From contig NC_016134.3 of NCBI RefSeq assembly GCF_000005505.3, positions 4,650,001 to 4,714,000 on the forward strand: DNA of 64,000 bases, given 5' to 3'. The notes under the pieces were generated by a model, which was given only the letters and a program-made list of their open reading frames with translations, made no database searches and was not told the DNA's origin. The position numbers and the translations under genes are program-made. Origin of the DNA: Brachypodium distachyon. Lineage: Eukaryota > Streptophyta > Magnoliopsida > Poales > Poaceae. Shown in pieces: positions 23,522 through 35,800 of this stretch; positions within the stretch are counted from its first letter, which is position 1; every line of letters begins with the position of its first letter.

Positions 23522-23859
23522 CTGTACAGTCAGAAGATGAGATCACATATGAGAAGTCAACTTACTTGACCAAATGCTTTGTTAACTTACTTGACCAGCA
23601 TATGATGGGTCTATAACAAAGCCAAATATTAGATTGGTAATAGGATCAACAAGATCATATATAAACACTGTGTACACTTTAAGGAAACAAAAATGCACAT
23701 TGTTTGCAGATAGATAGCATGAACAAAATTCACCATATAATTTTTACGAAGCAAACAATAAACACTAGAATCCTTCATCATCTCATTTTTACATACGAAG
23801 TAGAAAAATGACCAAAACAGTGGCAAGAACACATGGAGACAATGGCAAAAATAGAGAGA

Positions 23860-24350
23860 ACCAGTGCTCGAGCTCTGATCGGATCGGCGGCGCTCTCCTA
23901 GACAGCAGGGTGGCGACCTCGTCTACAGATCCTGCCGCGACCGGAGGGATGCAGGGAGGGGGCAGCAAATCTAGGGGAGGCGGACCTGGGGGAGATCGGG
24001 GAGGAGGAGGAGGTGGACGGAGGGGAGGGTGAGGATGCCGACGACGAGCTCCTGGATCCGGGAAGGTGGGAAGCAGGCGGCGCGAGGAGAAGACCGGCGA
24101 GGATGCCGGCGACGAGGCTCCTGGTACGAGCGGTACAGCCGTACAGGCGGCGGGCGGATCCGGGTGAGATGGGGATGGCGGCGGTTGCGGGGAAGATGGG
24201 AGGGCGGTGCGACGAGGGCTGATGGGGGAGGACGCCCGCCGTCGGTCGGGATGGACGGAGATGGGGATGGCGGCGGTTGCGGGTGAGATGGGAGGGCGGC
24301 GCGGGGGAAGGAGGGGTTTGGATCGGGTGAAGGTTTTTTTTTCTTCTGGG
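23860..24350. other. Third orphan GC-rich segment with internal direct repeat
   Basis: On the minus strand this reads like a grass 5' UTR/first exon: Pro/Arg/Ser-coding, CpG-rich, no known domain. It contains a direct repeat of about 42 bp starting at 24166 and 24258 (core GAGATGGGGATGGCGGCGG), 92 bp apart. Possibly a promoter fragment carried by a transposon. Confidence 0.4.
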
Positions 24351-24449
24351 GTAGGGAAGTGAGGCGAGGACGCAGTGGCAGCGATGGTAATTTGTTTGAA
24401 TTTGACGTAGATGGACTGATGTAACTGAGAATTAAGGAATATAACGATA

Positions 24450-24531
24450 TTTCTTCCGTTCTGAATTAACTGACGTGCATTTCTATAAAAATTTATACAA
24501 ATTCATGTTTGTTAATTCGGGACAGAGGGAG
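24450..24531. mobile_element. Stowaway MITE, diverged
   Basis: Inverted-repeat arms (TTTCTTCCGTTCTGAATTAA against TTAATTCGGGACAGAGGGAG) with TA on both sides. The left tip is mutated from the usual CTCCCTCCG. Confidence 0.8.
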
Positions 24532-25592
24532 TACAAGATATTCTGGTTTTGTCTTAACTCCGAATTCTTAAAGTTTTGACCAAATTTATTGAAAAATCTA
24601 AAAACAATTACTTTAAATTAGTTTTATTAAAGAGAAAAATTCCATTTTCAACCCAATCTGAAAGTCTAAGATGAATGTTAACTTCCTAATCCTTGAAATT
24701 GGAACTCTTGTCTTATTATTCCCGATAAATCCTTACCTTTTAAATTGTTTGGCACATTAGGAGGATACGATCCTGACCGGGATTTTCTCGTGACTTTCGC
24801 TGACATTTCGAACCTACTATCATACCCATATTCATCCCCTTCCCCATCACCTTTTATTTCGTCCTTTTTTTTTCTAATCTCAATTGCTATCTCAATGGTC
24901 GCCTATGATAACCTTCTTGAATTGAATCATTTAACGAATACGTGCCAAGGACGCATACATCACAACATGCACGTCATTCAGTTAGGCCCCGTTGAGAGCA
25001 CAAAGCGAAAGAAATAATAGAAAGAGAGAATAAGCACGAAGACCGGGATCATCATTTTCCTGGTGTGCCAAGCAGCTTTAAGATCAGAATTGACCGGGAT
25101 TAACAAGGTCGGGATCCTGATTTCGGAGATTAAGAGATCAAGGTTTATCTCATACTTACTCTATAAAATATTAAAATATGTCTATATATATTTTCCATAG
25201 TATAAACTTATTTGATACTATAGACGTTAGTACATTTTTGGGGGCTGAAGTAGTACTAATTTGGGATTGAAACGGTAGATCATTTTATATTTTAAAAAAA
25301 TTCTATTCAAAATCAGATGCCAATCACGTTTAACCATAAAAGATAACACTTCTGCTGAAATAAAAGGTTGGACACCGAGAACCAAGAACAATTCTCGAGA
25401 AATTTGTAGCCTATGTCACCAGGTTCGCTGTCTTCGCCACAAATGAATCAAATCGATATATATTTAACAGCCGAGAAAAGATTATGGAAAAATAACTGGT
25501 GACTGTCTTCACCTTTACATATACACAAGTGAATCAAAATCGATAAATTTTAACAGATGAAAAAAGATTATGTGAAAAACGGAAACAAAAAT
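24532..25592. other. Intergenic, no gene recognised
   Basis: AT-rich; the plus-strand frame at 24745-25017 resembles no family. Nothing else can be supported. Confidence 0.4.
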
Positions 25593-25663
25593 TGCGCATC
25601 CAGGGAATCGAACCCTGGTCAGTACCGTGGGAGGGTACTATGATACCACTACACCAGATGCGC
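25593..25663 (-). tRNA. trnG-CCC: tRNA-Gly (anticodon CCC)
   Basis: Read on the minus strand, a 71-nt cloverleaf starts GCGCATCTGGTGTAGTGG. The acceptor stem GCGCATC/GATGCGC is perfect, with A (25593) as discriminator. The D-arm region holds GTGTAGTGGT (A box) and the T arm CCAGGGTTCGATTCCCTGG (B box). The anticodon stem GTACC/GGTAC encloses the loop CTCCCAC, giving anticodon CCC for GGG codons. There is no intron and no encoded CCA, as expected for a nuclear plant gene, and a short T run follows (complement of 25586-25590), a Pol III terminator. Confidence 0.96.
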
Positions 25664-27319
25664 TATTTGTTTGTGATTTACGTTCTACCATTTTTCTAGG
25701 AAATAATACGACGTAATCAGGCTACAATAATAATATTTTTTTGCCACGAAAATAGTGGTCCAATCTACATGCCGAGGTGCCCGTATTCGGCTCTTCGCTG
25801 ACAAGTACTTTGAGTCCAGGAAAACCCTTCCTGTCTTAACACCTACCTGCAGCAAATCTGGAACAAAGCTCTCAAAGAAGAAGCCAATAAATGACAATAG
25901 ACACTGTACAGCTCTCTTCAGTTATCCTTCGATTGAACAGTTGGGAGGCACATTACATGGAGTCAGGGGTTGCCAGGCTACTGCTCAAATATGTGATTCA
26001 CGTCGCATTATCACAAAATATATAGCCGGTATAAGTTAGTTGGTTGATGTCTGTGGAATTCCCTCTTCATCTCAGTTTGTAGGGGATCCAGACCAAGTTG
26101 GCACAGGCAGGCATCATCAAACTCCACCTGCCTTCTTCCTCCCTGCACAACACAAACAAATTGGAAGATCCGGTCAGAGTGGGAGAGAAGATACATGAAT
26201 GCGTCAGCTGCTATGTTAAGTGATCTCATCATACTGCTCTTTGAAAGCTAGCCTGCTTTACTTGTAGTGGTCATTATGTTCTACAACATCGCGGCATGCT
26301 TAAACATTGGCGATACATTACCGACTACATGTGTCCTCTGGCATAGAATATCGAACTGTTTAACAGCTATTACTCCACCAGCAATCTGAACAAGTGAATG
26401 TAATTCTCTCTGGACAGTTCACAAGTTAAGGATATAACTTTTCCTCAGGTGCTGCAGAGCCATAGCACAAGATAGAATCCCTCATTACCAAGTAGAAAAT
26501 GAAACAACCTTTGCAATAGTGCTTTCTACAAACAAACACGCTCAATTGGAATTTTTGCCAACTTTTATCCGATTTTCACCATAAGAAACTAACCCAAACT
26601 CTAGAAAAGCAACTCCTCCACATTCAGAGAGTAAGAATTACCAGCATACAGAAAAGCCAGCTCACCCTACACTCCATGTTTAAAAAAGAGAAACACATGG
26701 ATAATCATATAATGTGTATTCTTGATTGGAAATGATAGTAAGCAAGCAGAGACCAGTACTACCAATGCCAGCCTACACTAAAATCCAATTCAGTGTTTAC
26801 ATTACACAAGATAAACTTATATCCAAAGAGAAAAAGAAAATCTACAAGTGTATACTGATAATATATTGTATGAATTGCTCTAAAGGGCAGCAGAAAATCA
26901 TGTGACGATTACAGAAAGATAGAATGCCTTCTTCTCAGGTAAAACACATCTTAAATGCAATGGCAGACACGAGGGTGTGCCATATTCATAGATACTAGCT
27001 TTCAACCCATATAAATCATGCGATGATCAAGGACAAACTGTAAACAAGTGATAGTTTCATCTTTATCCCAGAAATGCTTGCCTCATGTAATGAACTTATA
27101 AACAAATCCTGCTCATTGACTTCTTGTTACAGCTCACAAAGACCAGAAAAAAGCTTCTCCTTTTGTTGGAAATGCTCTAGCTGTTACATGAAAACTACCC
27201 CTTGCAGGGAAGGAAGTCTCACTCACTTGCGCAAAATGTACAATTATTGATGAACATACTAGAATACATTGCAACAATATCGATAAATGGCGATACTTCA
27301 TCAGTCCATAATGAAGAGC
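25664..27319. other. Intergenic, downstream of riboflavin synthase
   Basis: Mostly AT-rich with no recognised protein. A minus-strand segment near 26050-26145 has an acceptor-like GTTGTGCAG before a short open frame; it could be a 3' UTR exon of riboflavin synthase, which I cannot show. Confidence 0.35.
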
Positions 27320-28195
27320 TCAAGAATCCGCCTTGGGTGTAGCCTGCAACCTCCCGGCGAGGAGCTTCTCGACATACTTCCCCAGTATATCAGCCTCAAG
27401 ATTCACCTTGTCCCCGACCTTCTTCTTCGGCAGCACGACGTTGTCCTGGGTGTAGCGCACGAGCATGAAGTCAAACCACCCAGCCTCCTCATCCACATTG
27501 ACGACGGTGAGGCTGGTTCCGTCCACGGCGACGAACCCCTTGGGCACGAGCAGGCGCAGGATCTCCGGGGGAGCACGCACGGTGACCCAGACAGAGTCTC
27601 CCTCGGGCCGGAACGCGGCGATCTCGCCGGTGCCGTCGACGTGGCCCTGCACGAAGTGGCCGCCCATGCGGGACGCCGGGGTGAGCGCGCGCTCGAGGTT
27701 GACGTCGTCGCCCGTGACGCGGTCGCCGAGGGACGTGCATCGGAGGGTCTCCGGCGCGACGCCGAAGGTGAGGGTGGAGGCCGCGGCGTCGATGGCCGCC
27801 ACGGTGAGGCAGGTCCCGTCGACGGCGACGCTGTCGCCCAGCTGCGTCCCGGCGAGGAGGTTCCTGGTCTCGACCTCTAGGTCAACGCCGGGAGCGTCGC
27901 CACCACCCCCACCCCCAGAAGGCGTGGACGGCGGGCCGATGCGGCGCACGCGGCCGACCTCCTCCACGATCCCGGTGAAGAGGGAGCGTACAGGGATGTG
28001 GGAGGACGAGGAGGAGATGGTCTTTGGGACAGGGGAGAGCGAGAAGCGCAGCGGCGGGACGCGGAGCGGCGTGGAGGTCGTAACCCGGGAGGCGAAGGGG
28101 AGCTTGGTTGAAGCGGGGGGAAGGCCCCTGCGGAGGATCTGCGGGTGGCAGCGGACGGCGGCCATGGCTGCGGCGGCGGTGGTCGGCGGCGCCAT
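27320..28195 (-). CDS. RIBC: Riboflavin synthase, chloroplastic
   Basis: Converts two 6,7-dimethyl-8-ribityllumazine into riboflavin plus the pyrimidinedione, the last step of vitamin B2 synthesis, in plastids. Single exon, 291 aa, ATG at 28195. Residues 1 to about 70 are Ala/Pro/Ser/Arg-rich with few acids, a transit peptide. The mature protein opens with FTGIVEEVGRV (73-83), the signature of the family. Two lumazine-binding repeats follow: GDSVAVDGTCLTV in the first, and GGHFVQGHVDGTG plus GFVAVDGTSLTVVNVD in the second. The C-terminal helix (ILGKYVEKLL) forms the trimer contact in known structures. A glycine tract (about 94-99) sits in a loop of the first repeat. It is transcribed away from the TrpRS gene, with 340 bp between the two start codons. 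Confidence 0.96.
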   Translation of the reverse strand: MAPPTTAAAAMAAVRCHPQILRRGLPPASTKLPFASRVTTSTPLRVPPLRFSLSPVPKTISSSSSHIPVRSLFTGIVEEVGRVRRIGPPSTPSGGGGGGDAPGVDLEVETRNLLAGTQLGDSVAVDGTCLTVAAIDAAASTLTFGVAPETLRCTSLGDRVTGDDVNLERALTPASRMGGHFVQGHVDGTGEIAAFRPEGDSVWVTVRAPPEILRLLVPKGFVAVDGTSLTVVNVDEEAGWFDFMLVRYTQDNVVLPKKKVGDKVNLEADILGKYVEKLLAGRLQATPKADS

Positions 28196-28535
28196 GGCGA
28201 GATCCTTCTCGCCTGGATTGGTGAAGATTTAGGATGGGGTTAGTTGGCGTCGGCGTGAGCTAGACTATACAGGCAGCTGTGCGTATCACCCCCATAATAG
28301 CGTATTTCCTGGAATACGTAAACGACACATGCTTGAGCAGAGCAGTTGAGCTCTTCGGATCGGGCACGATGGCCGCTAAAAAGAAGTCTCGACCCGGAAC
28401 CCAAACCCGCAGAACACAAACGCCCGCGACTCAGTTCTGACGTTCGGGTCCCGCCAGTCAGCTAGAGGGAGGAGAAGCAAATCCGAGGTTTAGCTCCAAT
28501 CCCTGCCGCCGCCGCCCAGCTCCGGCGATCTAGCT
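28196..28535. promoter_or_regulatory. Bidirectional promoter region, riboflavin synthase / TrpRS
   Basis: Only 340 bp separate the two divergent start codons, so both promoters and both 5' UTRs must fit here unless there are upstream UTR exons. No clear TATA box is visible on either strand, which suits two housekeeping genes. Confidence 0.7.
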
Positions 28536-31500
28536 ATGGCTTCCGCGGCGCCGGAGGTTGAGAAGAAGGAGGAGGCGGTGGAGCAGGAGCAGGTGGTGAA
28601 CCCGTGGGAGGTGTCGGCGGGGAAGGGCGGCATCGACTACGACAAGCTGGTCGACCAGTTCGGCTGCCAGCGCCTGGACGCCGCGCTCATCGACCGCATC
28701 GCGCGGCTCACCGGCCGCACCCCGCACCGGTTCCTCCGCCGCGGACTCTTCTTCGCCCACCGGTGCCGTTGGAAAACCCTTGCCTTTGCTTCTTCAGGCG
28801 GAGGGGGTGGAATTGCTGACTATTTTCGGGATCTTTTTGTGTGTTTTCCAGCGATTTGAACGAGATACTGGACCTGTACGAGAAGGGGGAGAAATTCTAC
28901 CTCTACACGGGGAGGGGGCCCTCGTCCGAGGCGCTGCACCTCGGCCACCTCGTCCCTTTCATGTTCACCAAGTAAGAAAACTGTTGATTCACTGTACACT
29001 GTGTTGTTTATCTGGGCAATGCTGCTTCGGTTGAAGCGGCATGGGAGTAGCGTATGTTTTTCCGCTAGAACAGCCCATTGTGCCTCCATTGGACGTGTGA
29101 AATTTTTACTCGATCAGTCACCAAACCAGCACACAGATCTTGTGAAATCTATTTGTTCTCGGTTTGGAGGCAATACCTTGTCTTGTAGTAGTTTATGTGG
29201 TGAATCAACAGAGTAACAAGTTTCTGAACTTGCGGAGAAGCTATCAGATCAAAACTGCCTTGGGAATTTGCTTGTTAAAACATTTTTTAAACATTAACAT
29301 GTTGAGATTATTTACCTTATACCCGTAAAAGAAACACCGCCGCATGAGTTTGCTGCATTTCGTAGTCTTGTTTAAACTCTACAATCTAAGAACCTTGCAC
29401 TGTAGTCTCAGTTCTGATTTTGTAAGTAACCACGGACAATGCCGATTAACCATAATGATCTTTCTTCAGATATTTGCAGGATGCTTTCAAGGTCCCTCTA
29501 GTAATACAGCTAACTGATGACGAGAAGTTCTTCTGGAAAAACTTGACTGTTGAGGAAACTAAAAGGCTTGCTCGTGAAAATGCAAAAGACATTATAGCAT
29601 GTGGATTTGATTTTGAAAGGACTTTCATTTTCACTGATTTTAATTTCGTTGGAGGGTAAGTTTACAATTCTTATTGTTAGCGCTGATTGATATTTCACAT
29701 TATGACCTCAATCTTGGCTTAGTTTATTATATGAAAAAAATAATAACCATCTTTCCTTTTCTTGCAGTGCCTTTTACGAAAATATGGCGAAAGTTGCCAG
29801 ATGTGTCACATATAATAAAGTGAGCCATACAATTTAGAAGAAAATTACCTCTTGACATTATAGAGTGCTTAGTTGCTTCCTTGCAGCATTATCTTTTGCT
29901 AATTTAATTTGCTCTTGAATAACAGGCTGTAGGAATATTTGGATTCGCTCCTGAGGATCACATAGGAAAGATTAGCTTTCCTCCCGTGCAAGCAGTTCCA
30001 TCATTTCCTTCTTCCTTTCCCCACCTATTTTCTGGCAATGACCAACTACGGTGCCTGATACCATGTGCAATAGATCAGGTATAAACATATTTTTGGTACA
30101 CTAACCTTGTCCAACATAACTGGTTATATATATATATATGCTTGCTGGCATATATATAAGTTATCATACATCTGGCAGCACTGATCAGAACTAATGTTAT
30201 GCAATTATTTAAATTTAATTAATATATGTTCGTACCACCGTGCAAAATATGGATATGCTTACCCAAAGCAAATTTATCATGAAAGCATCTCAGTAATTTC
30301 GATAAAGATACTGAACTATCGGTAGGTATTCGTGATTGGTTTCACGAGCTTCAGTCCCTCATTTGGTTCATTTTTTATTCTTCCAGGATCCTTATTTCAG
30401 GATGACCCGTGACGTTGCTCCAAGAATAGGTTATCAGAAGCCATCACTGATTGAGTCAAGATTTTTCCCTGCTCTTCAGGTAAATTTATTTTGGTGAAGA
30501 GCATGGGTTTAGAACTTTCTGTCTTTGCTCCATAGTTCAAAATGTCCACAAAAACAGGTTTATGCATGCAGGTATAATGCATATCTCATGCTATGTTGAT
30601 GACGTGAAATGAGACATTTAACCACACCCAATTATTATTATATAGCAAAATAATCATGTGTATCCCATATTTATAAATGTGTTAGCCAGTGCAAACAAAA
30701 TAAGTTTTTTCTGGTAAAAGTGCAGTGCAACTCATTATCAGAAACCCAGGTCCATAGTATTTTAATTTTGTCATACTAGCTTTTTGAACTTGATGAGACT
30801 GTAACATTATTTATGGAGCCCATGTGCATTTCTTCTGTTCAGCACTTTTTGTTACTTCTGTTATTAATGACACTAACTGTAAGGTCATTGCACCTGCTTA
30901 TTTTCTCATTTACAGGGGGAGAACACAAAAATGTCAGCTAGTGATCCAAATTCTGCGATATATGTGACAGATAGTACTAAAGAAATAAAGGCAAAGGTCT
31001 GTACTGAACTTCGTTTTGTATCAGAAAAATATTTGCTGACAATCACTATTTTGAATGCTTGCTATATCTAGCTATATGAATGCTTGCTATATCTAGCCAA
31101 GCATGAAATGAAGACAAAGCCTGGTCTACTTTTTAATTCACTTACAGTTTACTTTCCCATCATTTTCCAGGTGAACAAGTATGCCTTCTCAGGTGGTCAG
31201 GACTCGATAGAACTCCATAGAAAACTTGGAGCTAACCTTGAGGTAAGCCCTTTCCCTGTTGTTCTTGAGCAATTTTTACTGAATAACAAATTAGCGCAGG
31301 TAGCTTTTTCTGATACCTGCACTGTACACCATTTTCTTCTCTGATACCTGTACTATTCAACATGTGCTTTTTTTTACTTCTCCGATGCCTGTACTATACA
31401 GTATTTTCTGACATGCATTTGCTTCAAATGCAAACTTAAATTAAAGAGGTAATTTAATGCCAAAACGTATGAACTGTATCCTGCAACATTCCTGTTATGT

Positions 31501-32088
31501 GCCGTGTCCTTCAGTAAGACAAAACCAGTCAGTGAGTTGCCATTGCGGTATTCAGGTGGATGTCCCAATTAAGTACCTAAACTTCTTCCTCGAAGACGAT
31601 GATGAGCTCAAGCATATAAAGAAGGTAACATTGCAAATTATACTACACATAAAAAAGTATTGCTTTTGCTATGTTTCATCTACTTATTTGCCCTAATTAA
31701 ATTGTAATAATGTTCTGAAAATCAACACCAGGAGTACAAGGAAGGAAGGATGCTTACCGGTGAAGTGAAGCAGCGGCTTGTTATGGTTTTATCTGAGATG
31801 GTTGCAAGACACCAAAGAGCTCGAGCTCAAGTGACCGAGGAGGTATGCAATATATATAATTTGTGCTCACGCATACACTGGATTCCTTACATAGTAGTGA
31901 GCGCGTAGACACACTCACGAACACACGCAAAAAACACAGATACAATCAACCTACAAATATATTCATAATGAAATGCTTGAAAAAGATGTATCAAGCCTTA
32001 GCAACGGGTTTTATTTAATGATTTCCTGTTTGTGCAGATGGTTGATGCGTTCATGGCTGTGCGGCCTCTTCCCAACATGTTCGGCTGA
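28536..32088 (+). CDS. Tryptophan--tRNA ligase, cytoplasmic
   Basis: Class I synthetase that charges tRNA-Trp with tryptophan. Exons: 28536-28762, 28852-28971, 29470-29655, 29768-29819, 29926-30078, 30387-30479, 30916-30996, 31171-31242, 31556-31624, 31732-31842, 32038-32088; 404 aa, all phases close. The N-terminus is acidic ([13 protein letters not shown]) with no transit peptide, so the product is cytosolic. The HIGH-type motif is HLGH at 105-108, within [17 protein letters not shown]. The KMSKS-type motif is KMSAS at 282-286. Other family blocks are [13 protein letters not shown] and [16 protein letters not shown]. The eukaryotic/archaeal form is clear; the organellar enzyme is bacterial-type and different. 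Closest neighbour is the divergent riboflavin synthase gene. Confidence 0.97.
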
Positions 32089-32810
32089 GCAAAGGGCGGG
32101 AAGGCCATTTTAGTTACATTGTGGGGGCAGCATTTTGTTGTCTTCATTAAATGTGAACCTGGCCACTCATCATGTAAAGTGGCCACTTGATTTTGCAAAA
32201 TCAGTATATGACAAGTTTCTTTTCAAGCCTGCTCAATGTAAAAGATTTTTATTTGTGGGAATCAGAGAACGTACGGATTCGGCTCGCAGTTACTCCCTCT
32301 GTCCCATATTAAATGACTTTCTATTACATTTATCTAAATGCTTTTTAGGCATAGATAGATCCATATTTGGGCAATTTTGAGTCATTTAATATGGGACGGA
32401 GTAGTATTTTGTTGGGTCAATGACTTAACAACATAGCAGTGCCTGGAGACAAGCTACAAGCATCCTTTAGTGTATCAGTGTATCAGTACGAGATGAACAA
32501 TGATGTTCAATTGGAGAAAACTTGCACGGTCACAACGGGTAAATTCATTGTGATGCCATGAACAAACAAGAAACAAAACAGCAGTTGCAAATGAAACTAA
32601 AAAAGTACCTCGGATAATAGAAACCTTTGAACTTTATGAAATTCTTGGTACATTCGATCATGATGGACTGTAATTTGCTATCATTCTGTTCTTCAGCAAA
32701 ATGAATTTCAAGCTTTTCATCTAAATGTTTGTAATGTATTCACCAGAAAAGAATATGCTCATAAACGAACAAAACTGAAAGAATGCGACGCTACATAGAG
32801 GTCCACTCCT
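32089..32810. other. Convergent 3' region, TrpRS and kelch-1
   Basis: Holds both 3' UTRs and the Stowaway at 32293-32401; nothing else is recognised. Confidence 0.5.
32293..32401. mobile_element. Stowaway MITE, 109 bp
   Basis: CTCCCTCTGTCCCATATTAA pairs with TTAATATGGGACGGAG, flanked by TA. It lies about 200 bp after the TrpRS stop, so it may be inside that gene's 3' UTR. Confidence 0.9.
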
Positions 32811-35800
32811 TCAACTCTCCTCCTGTGTGCTTCCATACCACCTCCGGAACCCCACACCACCGGTCCTCTTGTTGCTGCCTGAAGCTGAATCAGACTCATC
32901 ATCCGTTTCACGCCGAAGTGACTCAAACTCCTTTTCTAGGGCCAACATCTTCTGCAGCCGTTGTTGAATCTCTAAAATTTCATTCTGCCAATTCAGCAAA
33001 GGAAAAAGAATTGTTATCATCATTTCAATACCAGGAGAATAGTGAGGAAAGAGTACAAGTGACAACTCCTATTTTTCTTTTCCCCACCTCGAGTTTGGAA
33101 GCCCTCGCTTCTTCATCAGAAAGTTGATCACGAACTGAGTGTAGTTCCTGCATAGCAGACATCACAGCAACTCAACTTTATCAGGGGAAATTCTTCTTCA
33201 AAGTAAGAGCATAGTAACACGCACAGTTGATGCTATTTGTTTTCACGTAATTCTAGTTCTCGTATGTGTATATGTTTTCACTGCGAGGTGCTGAGGTTCA
33301 ATACAGCGAGACTTGACCTTTGAGACACCAATTCAAGCATAAACATATGAAAGAATACTGCTGCAATGACAACCAACAGTTTCAGAACTGTATAGCGATT
33401 TGAGATGAATTTTCTGTGATGTATTCAGTAGTGCATAGAACACAAGAAAACTATTCCAAAAAATTATTTTTATCTAGGTTTACTCCTAACATAAGAATAC
33501 AAGAAAACTATTCCAAAATTTTCTTTATGGCGGTAATTTCATCTTCTTTTGGGATAAGTATGATGGAAATAGATACAAGTCGAGGGGCAACTTTAGCCAA
33601 ACAATGGAAGCACAACAAAGGAATACATGTCTTTTTCTGAACAATTAAGTGAGAATGATATAGCTTGCCTTAGTAAGCTCCACATTTCTGTTCTCCATAT
33701 CAGTTAGTTCCTTCTTCAGGTGGAAGCTCTGCAGCTTTTCTTGTTCAAGTCTTTCTTCTACCTGGGTCTTCTCACGCTTAACTGCTTGCACCAATGTTTT
33801 GTTGGTATCTCCTCTCTTGTTATTCTGGAATGGAAGATAAAAAAACATTGTGAATACAGACCTTGGTGCCATCAAGAAACCATGCCCTCGAGATCTTACC
33901 TTTACATCTTGAAGTTCTTCAATTTCGAATATAGGCCCCCTGCTAGAATTTGCTGCTGCAGACAATGGAGTCATGCCATCATCTGTCTCAAGTTCATTAA
34001 TATCTGGAGATGGCACACTTGGTGTCAGACTTGTCTTCAGAGCATAAACCTAGAGAAAAAGAATTATTCAGCTAACCATAAAGATATAAAGAAACTAACG
34101 TAATGATGGAGAAACATGCCTCATTACTGTAACGTCCACTGTATCCTCCAAATGACAACAGAAAATGTTCCCCATTGATTGTGTGAAGTACTAAACTCGA
34201 GCCCTGTGGTAAAGGAGCTTATAAGATCAGTGACAGCTTGGGTCCATAACACCCAAGTATCGCAATTAAACAAGATTACTATAGTTGGTGGTACGACAAT
34301 ATGAAGCTCACTGTTATGAGATTCTTAACACGTATAACATTGTTTTCATGAACCTAACTGAAATATGATGAACTTCTAAAAGGAAAGGATATATCGTTTA
34401 TTTATCCAAACTGTCAGAGTTTCCAAATGACTGCAGAACATAAACAATGTTATGCAAAATGATAATCAATGTTTCCTTAAAAAACACAAATAAAACATCT
34501 AACCTCACTTGTAGGGGGTGCACGGCCTTCAAGACTAGTAACAACTGACCATACCAATGTAGACATGTTAAGTACTAGTGTTTCCGAAACACCTGCAGTG
34601 CATTAGGCACATGTTACACAGCCACACCAATTAAGATGAATAGGGAGGTACATTGTGACCAAACCGCGGAAAATGGTTGATTGCATCAACGTAAAAAGTC
34701 ACAATATTTCAACCTTACCTTTCTTACTATTGCCACCACCAGTAATAAACCAGTTATCCCCAAACGTTATGCCAGCATGCCCTGCTCTTGGTTCTGGAGT
34801 AATACCGTGCTGCTCTGGTCTTGACCATTCCATCTGCAATTAACAGTCGGATGACGACATTTAGTATTCATGAATCATGATTCATGAGGCAACAAAATAC
34901 CAGCTCTAGAGAGAATAATCAAATCTCACTGTTTGCATGTCAAGGAGATATAGATCACTGAAACATGTAGAATGAGATCCACCACCAAATATCAATAGAT
35001 ACTGGTCTGCATAGCATGCAGCAGCATGCTCTGATCTTGGAGAAGGGGGAGTGCCTCTGTCATGAAACAAAATAATTTTCAATAGTCAGATATCAATCCT
35101 TCACCTCAGAGCAGAGCCTGTTAGTGCATCGCTGCTAGTTTCATTTCAGGCCCTAAACAAAATATAATTTGGCAAATACAAGTGACACGTGCTGTAGATT
35201 TTGACATCACTTCGAATTTTTGCTCTCCACATATATATGTAAGGATCCCACTTAATAAGGACTACCAAAATTAAATCCATTGAAACAAAAGAACTTCTAT
35301 GCAGTTTTAACAAATAGCTTAGTTTTTGTTTAGATCAAACAAACCAAGTCCAGAGAACTCACGTGCTCTCAAATTCATCCCAAGTCATGCTCTCGAGATC
35401 AAGAACATGCAAGTCATTCAGAAGAGACCTCCCATCACCTTCACCTCCAAACACGACTAAAGTGTCCCCAACAAGAGTCACTGATTGACCACCACGTGAG
35501 CTCTAAACAAAAAGGCAAAGTATCATGAGACATATAGTGACAAAAAAATGGAGAAGAAAGCTTCAGGTAATAGAGGAGGAAGCTAGAGATGCTTTTGAGC
35601 AATATACATACAGATTAAACATACATACCGGTGACTTCCCATAAGTACGTAAGGTAGACCAAGTGCAGGTTTGTGGATCAAACTCCTTTACTGGTACAAG
35701 TACGTTGAATAAAAAAAGGGATCTTGCACAATAAGAAATGAAAAATAAATAAATGAGTGATGAATTAGGCTAACCACTGATATTTTCTGTAGGTTCCCTG

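Noticed and set aside
26046..26232. Exon-like segment downstream of riboflavin synthase
   Set aside because: Short frame, no recognisable protein, and the riboflavin synthase frame has already ended; could only be UTR, which cannot be shown.
27465..28232. 255-codon plus-strand frame opposite riboflavin synthase
   Set aside because: Shadow of a GC-rich coding exon; the minus strand encodes a complete, well-conserved enzyme.
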